Positions 49,162-58,378 of a stretch of DNA of 64,000 nucleotides are shown here, piece after piece. The notes under the pieces are model-generated. The model saw only the letters and a list, made by a program, of their open reading frames with translations. It had not been told where the DNA came from and did not search any database. The stretch lies in NCBI RefSeq assembly GCF_026262505.1, contig NC_067204.1, forward strand, positions 16,594,165 through 16,658,164, given 5' to 3'. Within the stretch, counting starts at the first letter, position 1, and the number at the start of each line of letters is the position of its first letter. The DNA is from Trichomonas vaginalis G3. Its lineage: Eukaryota; Parabasalia; Trichomonadida; Trichomonadidae. Made by a program: the position numbers and the translations under genes.

Positions 49162-51283
49162 ATTTGAAATTGAGAGAATATAGTTTTCCCCTCAAATTTA
49201 GAAATAATTCAAAGCAATGCTTTTAAAGATTGCGGAAAAATCGTAAATATTACATTTCCATCATCACTTAAAATTTTCAACTCCAGTTGTTTCGAAAACT
49301 GCATTAAAATCATAAATATTGAATTTCCGAAGAATCTTGAATTAGTTGGTGAAAAATGTTTCTACTTTTGCCAAAATCTTGAAAATATTACATTCTTAAA
49401 TAATACTACACGAATATTATCCCAAGCATTCATGAATTGTTACTCATTAATACATATTTCATTGCCTAACTCAATAACAGAAATTGCAAAGGAAACATTC
49501 AGAAACTGTGTGACTTTATCAAAAATTTTATCTCCCAAGTTCAATAACTCTAATAGATGATAACGCTTTTTATAATTGTGAAAATATCTTTAATTTTGGA
49601 AACATTATTTCAGCAGAAGTCATTGGAAATAGATGTTTTTACGGCTGTTCAGCAATCCAAACCATTGAATTTGATAGGCTTGTAAAAACTGGTTCCGAAT
49701 GTTTTGCTCACTGTGTTAATTTAAGATATTGTTTATTCAGTAAGTGTAATAGCATTGATTTTGGAAAATACATTTTTCTTAATTGCATTGAATTTATAGA
49801 GTTTAGGCCTCCAAAGTATTTCTTAATAACTTCCCTGGGAATGTTTAAAAACTGTAAAACTTTTAATCGTTTGGATAATCTAACCTCATTAGAAATTATT
49901 AATGATGAAACTTTCATGGGTTGCGATAGCATTATTAAATTGAATATCAAAATAAATAAGTACATTGGCAAAAACGCATTTGCAAATTGTAAAAATTTGG
50001 ATTCCCTTAAAGTGAGTTGTTCAGAAATAGGTGAATCGGCTTTTTCCGGCTGTAAATCATTAAATTATGTCATGTTGACTAATCCAATCATATCTATAAA
50101 TGATTTTGCTTTCGGAGAATGTTCAGCAATAAAAATTATAAAGTTTCCAGATGACTTGGAATCAATTGGAGTTAATGCATTTATTTCTTGTACTTCATTC
50201 AAAGAAATTGTTATTCCCAACAAAGTGAAAAAAATCAGCAAAGGTGCCTTCGAAGGCTGCATTAATATTGAGAATGTTAATCTCGGAGAAAACCTTAAAA
50301 CAATTCATCCAAGGGCCTTTTATAATTGCATTAACCTGTGGTCAATTTCATTTAATCCAAATTTGGAATTGATTGGGGAATCATCCTTCTATAATTGCAA
50401 TTTATTGAATGAAATAAAACTACATGATAATGTGAAAGCAATACATGCAAATGCTTTTTACAATTGCACAAGTATAATGAAGCTCACTCTGTCAAAATCA
50501 TTAGAAACAATTGAAAATTATTCATTTTATAATTGTCAGAATATCAAAAGTTTGATTTTGCCTGAAAATATTAGATTTATCGGTTCGTTTTCATTCTTCA
50601 ACTGTTTCAGTTTGGAAAATATTAGTATACATGTCCCATGGAATGCAGTGTTTGAGAATAACTCATTTACTGGAGTTAAATCATTGAAATCAATTATTTT
50701 CGGATCAAATAACTCCGAATTTCTTCGATTTGCTGACAAAGAATGTCTCAAAGAAGTTTCATTTATATCAGACACAATGACTACTATTCCTTCCTTATAT
50801 GATTTCAAGAACATACAAAAAATAGAAGTCAATAGTACAAATTCGATTTCTATCCCAAAGAATTTTGTTTGTAGTTCAAATCTTTTAATATATTTATATA
50901 ATAACATCGATTTGATTGATGATCATTCATTCGATGGCTCACAAATTGATATATTTGTTTACTGTGGTGTGAAAATAATAAAAGGAAACTTCCTTGATAA
51001 GAAATGCAAAAAAGCCTTAGTCGGGAGATATTATAAGAGTAATAATATCGGAGGAGCTACGGCTGTAAAAGATGTAGGTCAGCATTTTTGTACCGCAGAT
51101 ATTCCTGAAGCACCTACTCATTTGCAGAAAATATTGATAATATCAATTAGTTCTGGAATAGTAGTTAGTTTGATAATAGCTATTATTATTATTATTTTGA
51201 GACAAAATAAAATTAAGAAAGATCAGAGGAAAATCTTAACCAAACAGCTACTTGAGAAAAAAGTCCTCGATGACTTTGGGTAA
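49162..51283 (+). pseudogene. BspA-like leucine-rich-repeat surface protein, decayed 5' half
   Basis: The longest open part, 49841-51283 (480 residues), has about 12 LRR_5-type repeats of 23 residues (for example IGVNAFISCTSFKEIVIPNK, AFEGCINIENVNLG). A membrane span follows near the C-terminus (ILIISISSGIVVSLIIAII) with a 24-residue basic cytoplasmic tail. The same repeats continue upstream to about 49162, but a frameshift near 49545 and a stop before 49165 separate them, and no start codon with a leader is seen. BspA-like proteins are the large trichomonad surface family thought to meet host cells and bacteria. If translation starts at 49841 the product has no signal peptide. I treat it as a pseudogene. 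Confidence 0.75.
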
Positions 51284-52188
51284 ATTACTCTTTGTTATTT
51301 CTTTTTGTTTGAATTTAGTAAATAGAATCCTATTTATATTACTAAATAAAACTAAATATGCTTTGCATTAAAATTCTGAGGTTCTCTTTGTCAAAAAGTA
51401 AATTTGTCAACTTTCTGACGCAAAAAAATGACCTTTCAAAGTTTTCGACCTTGTGAGTTTATCAGACTTTCCACTAAAATATGTAATTTGTAAAAATGCT
51501 CAACTTTTTTTTACCTTATGTTAAACTCATTTTCCTTCATAAAGTCTCCCTATCGTTTTTCTGCCTCAATATTGAGTGAATCTCTATCAAAAATTTGAAT
51601 AAGAGACTGTACGAAGGAAAAGGGGTTTCCCTAATTACACATAAATAAAATCGCTAAATTGTTCACCTTTCTTCATAAGGATACGCTAAAGATCATCTGA
51701 CTATAAGACAAATGGCCAACCAGAATTGAAGTACGAAGAGTTCATTAAGGCTGCACTTACGCCCATCTGGCATTAATTCAAATTTTTGACAACTGGCGTG
51801 AAGCTTCTTTGTAATTTAACCTTAAACATCTGAATTGAAGGCCCTGTCATAGGGGCATAAGTTCACCATAACAACTACCTGACACCCTCTCATGGCAGCA
51901 GTACATGAGTTATTTATTAACAAAAAAAAGTATAACATACATATTGCGTACTATATAACCTTTTATAATGACTCCGAACTTCTTCGACCAATAAGGAATT
52001 GGGACATAAAATTGTCGAAAAAATTGAGTGAATGTCAAAAGGTTTTATCATGATCAATAAGGATAGCAATCCATAAATAAATAAAGTAAAGTATGAAAAC
52101 AAACAATGTATTTATATATATAAACATATGATCAATAACAAACAAATAAAATAATAATACATTAACATGATAAAAAAAAAATAATATA
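51284..52188. other. Intergenic with one dispersed repeat
   Basis: 51745-51905 is the second copy of the dispersed repeat seen at 44138-44340, inverted. The flanks (51284-51744 and 51906-52188) are AT-rich and hold nothing I recognise. Confidence 0.6.
51745..51905. repeat. Dispersed MITE-like repeat, copy 2
   Basis: Begins TTAAGGCTGCACTTACGCCC and contains CAAATTTTTGACAACTGGCG, both also present (inverted) at 44277-44340. The far end GGGGCATAAGTTCACC resembles the start in inverse orientation, so the unit has short terminal inverted repeats. Confidence 0.65.
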
Positions 52189-55100
52189 TTACAATGCGAC
52201 AATATCAGATTCAGAATCAGGTGAATGATATCTAGTTTCTTCTTCTTTCTTCTTTTGTCTAACTTTGAACACAGTTATGACAACACCAATTACAACCAAA
52301 ATAACAAATCCTGAACAAAGAGATGTAATTGTAACAATTACTTTATGTTGATTCTGGTTGTTGTTTTCTGGTTCTGTAGGAGCACAATGTGTTGGAGATG
52401 TTTCTGCAAAGTTTGGTGTCGATGTCGGAGTGAACATGATTGTTTGTATCATTGAAGAAGGAGATTTAACATTATATTCCAATCCGGAAATCTTTTGACA
52501 ACTAGAAACATTAAACTTAATCTTATTAATTTTCCTGTTTGTGTTGTCTCCAACAACGAAAGCTCTTAATGATACATCGCATGGATCAGCAGAAACAGTA
52601 GTAAGAGATTGAACAGTCAATATTCCATTAGTTATTTTTGTTTCTTCAGGAATAGTAAATGAAACAAATCCTGTATTAGGAATTACACCTCTTTTGATGA
52701 CATTTTTAGTGTCGTAATCAGTGATTGTCATGAAAGCATCAACTTCTGGTTTGTACTCAATGAAATATGGCCATTTTATCTCTACATTCTTCTGAATACT
52801 CTGGTACTGCTGCACTTGTTGTGTCATCTCTTTGATCTTGAATGGACCTAATCTTTGCGCCAATGTTTCTGTGGGAGATAAATAAGCGTGGATGATGAAA
52901 GTTACTTGGCTTCCTTTGGGAATGTTGTGGGGAGGATAGAACTTGTATTTGTTGAAAGTTGTTAAGTTGGGGAAGTTGATGTTTCCTGATGATGAAGATC
53001 CTTCTTTGTCTGGATCACCAATGGTGTAGAAGAATGAAATTGGAGGATTAGCTTTGGTTGACAATAATGCGGAAACAGAGAGTTCTTCAGAGGGATTAAG
53101 TTCTGATCCAGAAGAAATTTGTGGAACGAATTGGAATTTGAGATCTTCTGATGTAGGTAATTGTTTGTATTTGGATGAACTTAACTTTTGCTCAAATGGA
53201 TTAATTATTTCTTCTTCAGGTGGCGGTGGTGGTTGATCCCTTCTCTCTTCCATATTTGAAAATCTTCCTGTATCTTCGATTTTTTCTTCTACAAAGTTTA
53301 ATTCCGCTTTATTTTCTTCCCTTATTTTAATTTCTTTGTATTTTCTCGAGAAAATTTTCATATCGTCGAAATTCCTCTCAAATTTTCTATCGTTAAATTT
53401 TCTCACAATTTCTCTATCGTCGAATGGTCTTTCAAAATCTCTTTCTCCGTGGTCTATATCAGGATTTCTGTCTCCGGGGTCTCGATCAGGATTTCTGTCT
53501 CCGTGGTCTCGATCAGGATTTCCGTGTTCTCTTTCGTCATCTGGATCTTCGATATCTGATTTTTCAGGCGGATTTAAGTTCCATTTTTCTCTATCTTCGT
53601 CTTCTCTTCTTCTTTTTTCTTCTTCCTCTTTACGGTGTTTCTCTTCCTCTTCTCTCTTTTTCTCTTCTTCTCTATGTTTTTCCCTTTCCTTCTCTTCCCA
53701 TTCCTTCCTCTTCTTTTCTTCTTCGTAGCATTTCTCTCTCTTCCATTCTACTTTTATTTTGTCGCATGGACTGAATTCTGGTCCTGGAGTCTTTTCTTCA
53801 GGTGATGACGTGTTTTCATCAGGGGTTGGGATAGGAGACATGGTTGGAATTGGTCTTGGCTTCGGTTTGTCCATTGGCTTCTTGCATGGACCAGGAAATT
53901 CAAATTTCTTCATTCCGTAAACTCGTAGATGGGTTTTAGCGATACGCCCTGTAGGAATGCAACCAGCAGCTGATATGTAAACATTCCATTTGCCTCTGGC
54001 ATTTTCACCAAGGAACTGACGGCATGTAAAAGTGTAATTGTGGACTCCAGAGCCAATATTCGGTTCTGTATTTGTAGGGAAGTTGATAGGAGCTCTTGTG
54101 CCCATTGGTGACTCGATTTCTATGCAGATATCTCCGATTGTTGGATGAGTTGATGAAAATGTGAAAGAAATCGATTCAATGAACTTAATATTCTGTTTAA
54201 TTGTATGTACGCAACACAGCGGTGACTCGCGACATGATGGAATGACTGGGCTGTTGTAAGAATTCTTAGATTCGCCATAAGATTCTGTCGGAATGTTTTT
54301 CATGCAATGGATGGCTTCAAGCGCACGCTTGACATTCAACCGTCCGAACCCGTAAATATTCGAGTAGTAAATGCCTGCGTTGTTTTTGACCCATGAAGAG
54401 TGATTTGCGTCGTTTACGGTTGCAGTTAGGGCTATTGATAGCTGGAGGTGCCTCCAACTTATTGTTGGATAGGCTTGGAGTAGGAGAGCTAGTGATCCGC
54501 TGGCAATCGCATTTGCTGCTTGCATTCGAGTTATCCTTGATTCTGTGCATTGACCGAAAGAGTTCTCTGTGTATACTGGGTTAGATAATGTTGCTGCATC
54601 TGTTTCAATGGATGAATCTGTTGATGGGACGTTAAATAATAAATTTGAAGATTTTGGAGAGTAAAAAGCCCTGTCACCGCGATTTGTTGTTGCAGGAATA
54701 TTAATTACGAATCTCGATTGCTGGAAAATTCTGTAGTTTGGATCAATAGATTTTCCGTTGCATGTATCTGGAGTCATGATAGGAATCAAGCCGAGGCCAT
54801 ATCTGCCACGTAATATGGCGTTGCCAAGAAGGGAATCGTATTTATCTGAAGACTCTTCAACGAAAATTCTGTCTAAATAACATTTCTCGAAAAGAGGTAA
54901 AGAGAAAATATTTACGTTGAGAGAATTTGCCATGATTTTCAAAATTGTTTCTGTATTTGTAATGCGAGAGCGTTTTGGTGTAAATGGATAACAAAGTAAT
55001 TGGCTTTCGTACGCGATTCCTGTAGTGCATGAAGTGTCTTTGTTGCCTGCAATTATTGATCCGATATCGTTAGATAAATATGGCTCGTCGCCGCCATAAC

Positions 55101-55371
55101 ATCGATAAATGCCTTCAAAAGCATAAGCGCAAGGATTAGATATACGATTTTTAAGCCCAGGTGTTGAAGAATTGCATTCTGAAGCTATAATGCCGACTTT
55201 GATATTTTTCCCGGTGAAATCCCAATCTGATGATAAAGGTAAATTCAAGTCTTCGCCTTCGACTCCGCTGTATTGACCTTTGTTTACCGCGTAAAATTGA
55301 TGGTCGTGATACAAAGCGGAATCTTCTGGTGCCCCTAAGAGTTTAAAAAACAAAGAAAAAAACAAAAGCAT
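52189..55371 (-). CDS. Kexin/subtilisin-like membrane protein lacking the catalytic triad
   Basis: 1060 residues. Signal peptide (MLLFFSLFFKLLGAPED), subtilisin-like domain (about 50-370), P-domain (about 385-495), Pro-rich and Lys/Glu-rich linker (about 500-690) with DRNPDRDPGDRNPD repeats, extracellular region (about 740-1000), membrane span (1011-1035) and short tail. The fold markers remain (DWDFTGKNIKVGII, IASGSLALLLQAYP, FGRLNVKRAL), but the active-site residues do not: the Asp block reads IIASEC, the His block reads NDIGSIIAGN where HGTxVAG is usual, and Gln284 stands where the Ser of GTSxAxP belongs. It is therefore probably a pseudo-protease on the cell surface, perhaps a binding protein. 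The frame is whole, so loss of activity is not loss of the gene. Confidence 0.88.
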   Translation of the reverse strand: MLLFFSLFFKLLGAPEDSALYHDHQFYAVNKGQYSGVEGEDLNLPLSSDWDFTGKNIKVGIIASECNSSTPGLKNRISNPCAYAFEGIYRCYGGDEPYLSNDIGSIIAGNKDTSCTTGIAYESQLLCYPFTPKRSRITNTETILKIMANSLNVNIFSLPLFEKCYLDRIFVEESSDKYDSLLGNAILRGRYGLGLIPIMTPDTCNGKSIDPNYRIFQQSRFVINIPATTNRGDRAFYSPKSSNLLFNVPSTDSSIETDAATLSNPVYTENSFGQCTESRITRMQAANAIASGSLALLLQAYPTISWRHLQLSIALTATVNDANHSSWVKNNAGIYYSNIYGFGRLNVKRALEAIHCMKNIPTESYGESKNSYNSPVIPSCRESPLCCVHTIKQNIKFIESISFTFSSTHPTIGDICIEIESPMGTRAPINFPTNTEPNIGSGVHNYTFTCRQFLGENARGKWNVYISAAGCIPTGRIAKTHLRVYGMKKFEFPGPCKKPMDKPKPRPIPTMSPIPTPDENTSSPEEKTPGPEFSPCDKIKVEWKREKCYEEEKKRKEWEEKEREKHREEEKKREEEEKHRKEEEEKRRREDEDREKWNLNPPEKSDIEDPDDEREHGNPDRDHGDRNPDRDPGDRNPDIDHGERDFERPFDDREIVRKFNDRKFERNFDDMKIFSRKYKEIKIREENKAELNFVEEKIEDTGRFSNMEERRDQPPPPPEEEIINPFEQKLSSSKYKQLPTSEDLKFQFVPQISSGSELNPSEELSVSALLSTKANPPISFFYTIGDPDKEGSSSSGNINFPNLTTFNKYKFYPPHNIPKGSQVTFIIHAYLSPTETLAQRLGPFKIKEMTQQVQQYQSIQKNVEIKWPYFIEYKPEVDAFMTITDYDTKNVIKRGVIPNTGFVSFTIPEETKITNGILTVQSLTTVSADPCDVSLRAFVVGDNTNRKINKIKFNVSSCQKISGLEYNVKSPSSMIQTIMFTPTSTPNFAETSPTHCAPTEPENNNQNQHKVIVTITSLCSGFVILVVIGVVITVFKVRQKKKEEETRYHSPDSESDIVAL

Positions 55372-56889
55372 TAATGCAAGAATAATCGTACTAATTCAAA
55401 AAATCATGAATTTTTTGAGTTGAAATTAATCGTTGTATTGGAAATAATATCAAGTATATGCTAAGTATTAAAATTTTTGAAATTGGAAGAAAATTAATCT
55501 AAATTAATTGAATTGTAAAATTTCATAAACAATTAGATTTTATTGGAATAGTGGTCAATGATATAAGTACTATCATTTGTCCGATATTTTTTATGACTAG
55601 ATCGTAATGTGTCAATCGTCGAATTAAATAATTCTCTGGCAATAGTTAATTTAGTACAAAAATATTCCTTTTGAAATATAATTTTGAATTATTTTGTGGG
55701 CTTATTGAATTGGTCAGATCTTTTCTGTGTAACTGTTTTTTCCTATTCAAATTTCATTATTTCATAATTTGAATATCCTATGTATGACATATAAAAAACT
55801 CGAGAAGTTTTCTCAATTTATTGTACAAATTCAAAATTAATTTTTATAAAAATATAATTAATGATTAATTATCTTACGAAAATTAGATCGGAAATTTAAA
55901 TCTTGTCGATTAATTTTAATTCAAAAATACCTTTTCTCTCAAAAGTTTATCACACAGGTTTTTCAAATTATTAAGGGTTCACCCGTATGTACGTTTATTT
56001 GAGAGGAGGGGGATTACCCTCTCAATTTTATGAAATTATGACATCGAAAAATGCATTTGCAGCTGACGCAGGATATAAGAGGAAGAAAAAAGATTCTCCA
56101 AACTTATTGCAGACTGTTACTGTCCCATTTGCGGCTGTTTTAATTATTGTGTGTGTGTTTTGTAATAATTTTCATTTTGAAGAAGAGGGGAAGTAATCAT
56201 CAAAACTGTGAAAGTATGCACTCTGAAAATGTCAACTATAACGTTTAAAATAGTTCTATCCACCCATTAATTTTTGAGAATATTCATCAAAACACAGATA
56301 AGTTAAAATATTATTTATTGAAATATAAATTATTTATTCTTTTGAGTTCACAATCCAGATTTTTAAAATTCAATTTTTTTTATTTTATAAAATCTTTTTG
56401 CTTGGAACAGGGTTATGTACTGTACGAAAAAGCATTTTAAGAAGTACTCCGATTGACTCATTTGTTAAATTTAGTATATTTGGGAATTTTCTTAAATTTT
56501 GTATAAGATCAAGGAGAATGTTGGCAACTCGTTGCCTCATTCTGAATTTTTCATAGCTTGTCTCTATTATAGCAATTGTCAAAATAATTTTAAAAATTAT
56601 TAGCAATTTGGACGGAGCTTGTTTACGACTAAATTGCAAACTACCCCTTTAATCGTTTTCAAATTCTAATTTTCATAAGCATTAAAAGTTCTGAAAATTT
56701 GAATGCTTGCAAACGATTTTTTAAAGGTGGGCTCACGAAAATACGTTATTTCCCCGATGCCTTGGAAGTAGCTTTACAAGTTGCCCATAAGGAACGACAT
56801 TTTTTTTCCATCAATTTTTGAGAAAGTCGGCGGTCAAATTTTTTCTATTTCAGTGAAAATTATTTTGAAATGAGGAAAAAAAAATGAAT
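55372..56889. other. Intergenic, no supported gene
   Basis: AT-rich, 1.5 kb. Two short frames (55987-56196 plus, 56385-56639 minus, 69 and 84 residues) each contain a hydrophobic stretch but have no recognisable family. A motif TTAAGGGTTCACCCGTATGT at 55971-55990 resembles the ends of the dispersed repeat. Nothing firm. Confidence 0.45.
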
Positions 56890-57816
56890 TCAAACTAAAC
56901 CTAGCCGGAGACAAACCGTACCAAGAATTTGTATACCTAACCATATGTATTCTACAACAGCAACTAAAAGATGGCAGGTAATTAATGATTTACAATTGTC
57001 AACATTAAGAGGATACAGATGTGAAGTAAAGAAACTTGACATGGAAATTATTGTTGAATAGAAGTACAAAACCCATAATGAGTCACTCATAAAGTATCCA
57101 TCGTTAAAAATTGGTTGAATAAGTACGGCTTCTGCAAGTATTACAAAGTATGGTGTACATCCTATGAGTCCTCCATTAATGTTAGCATTTAGAATACCTA
57201 TCAACAAAATAATTCTTAAAGCCCAAGTAATATAAGTAGTCATGGCATCTTTTTCGCTTAATATTGAATGTATTGTATTTGAATCAGCATACCTCTCTAT
57301 TGCTGCTCCTATTCTAATTCCGGACTTTGTAAATTGAATAATTTTATCACCCCGCTTTTGGCCAATAACTGTCAGGTATTTTGGTCTCCAAAATTCTATC
57401 CATTGATTTGAAATAGTATTTTTACTGAGTTTATAGACACCTCCAATATATTTCAATCCTGAAAGTGTGAAATTTCCTGCTTCAATGTCATGAGTTAACA
57501 ATGCAACATTGGAAATCATTTCATAACCATCTTCGTCGACTTTGTGTTTTTCCTTCCTTATTATCATGCCGCAATTAATGGAAACATCAAACATTGAATC
57601 AGTTATTGAAGTGTATTTGATTTTGTTTGTATGATATATTACCATTTGACCATCTGGGACTATTGTTGGATCTAATTCAATATTAATCGAATTAATTATT
57701 TCTTTAAGCATCCTATTTCTATGTTTCATTCTAGCAGAATATAATTCACAAAAAAGCATAGCATTGGAAAATGCGAAAATAAGAATTGCTTCAAAAGTAA
57801 ATTGTCTCCTATACAT
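56890..57816 (-). CDS. Multi-pass membrane protein, perhaps TMEM43-like
   Basis: 308 residues. One hydrophobic segment at the N-terminus (EAILIFAFSNAMLFCEL), a lumenal or extracellular domain of about 150 residues (DPTIVPDGQMVIYHTNKIKY, FDVSINCGMIIRKEKHKVDE, GIRIGAAIERYADSN), then three or four spans (WALRIILLIGILNANINGGL to the C-terminus). One long domain between a first span and a C-terminal cluster of spans is the layout of TMEM43/LUMA proteins of the inner nuclear membrane and ER, and the FDV...IIRK segment is reminiscent of it. The similarity is weak, so the family call is tentative. Complete frame. Confidence 0.7.
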   Translation of the reverse strand: MYRRQFTFEAILIFAFSNAMLFCELYSARMKHRNRMLKEIINSINIELDPTIVPDGQMVIYHTNKIKYTSITDSMFDVSINCGMIIRKEKHKVDEDGYEMISNVALLTHDIEAGNFTLSGLKYIGGVYKLSKNTISNQWIEFWRPKYLTVIGQKRGDKIIQFTKSGIRIGAAIERYADSNTIHSILSEKDAMTTYITWALRIILLIGILNANINGGLIGCTPYFVILAEAVLIQPIFNDGYFMSDSLWVLYFYSTIISMSSFFTSHLYPLNVDNCKSLITCHLLVAVVEYIWLGIQILGTVCLRLGLV

Positions 57817-58378
57817 TAAATCATAAAAATGGATATTTTATAATTTTGCCAAATGACAAAATTGAGATTGCCAGGAGCAAACTATTGATGATTATCTTAT
57901 GGAAAAGTTGCTCAGCATCATTTACTATTCCAATTATAACTTAAAAGCTATTTTTAAATGATTTTACAATTCGAAGTTTCAATTTAAAAAAAATACTTCG
58001 TATATGAATTATTATAAAAAAAATTAAGATGAGATTATGTGCACACTTAAGAATGCACATATTTCCGTATGATACAGCCATCAATTATGTTGTTTAAGAT
58101 TAATTTTCAATGAAGTTAGATGTCCAAAAGTGTGGTATTTTAACCTCATTGAAAAGGACTCATATTTATAAATATATCATCAAAAGCTTAACTTGAGACT
58201 TAGGAGTAAAATTGTTCAAATTTCAAAGATGAGAGAACCTGTCCAATGTTAGAAATTTGAATTAAAGTCATATGGGCGTAAGTTCACCCTTAAAAAATAT
58301 AATTATAATTTCCGCTATATATATGTAAACATTTACTTTATAAAATGAAATGTATAAAATAATAATAAATATATAAAA
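57817..58378. other. Intergenic with a trace of the dispersed repeat
   Basis: AT-rich. At 58250-58296 the bases AATTTGAATTAAAGTCATAT and GGGCGTAAGTTCACCCTTAA match the end of the dispersed repeat at 44310-44340. Otherwise nothing recognised. Confidence 0.55.

Noticed and set aside
55987-56196. A 69-residue membrane protein
   Set aside because: One hydrophobic stretch only, no family and no initiator; it lies beside a trace of a dispersed repeat.
56385-56639. An 84-residue minus-strand gene
   Set aside because: Weak hydrophobic segment, no family and no promoter signal; not distinguishable from a chance frame.
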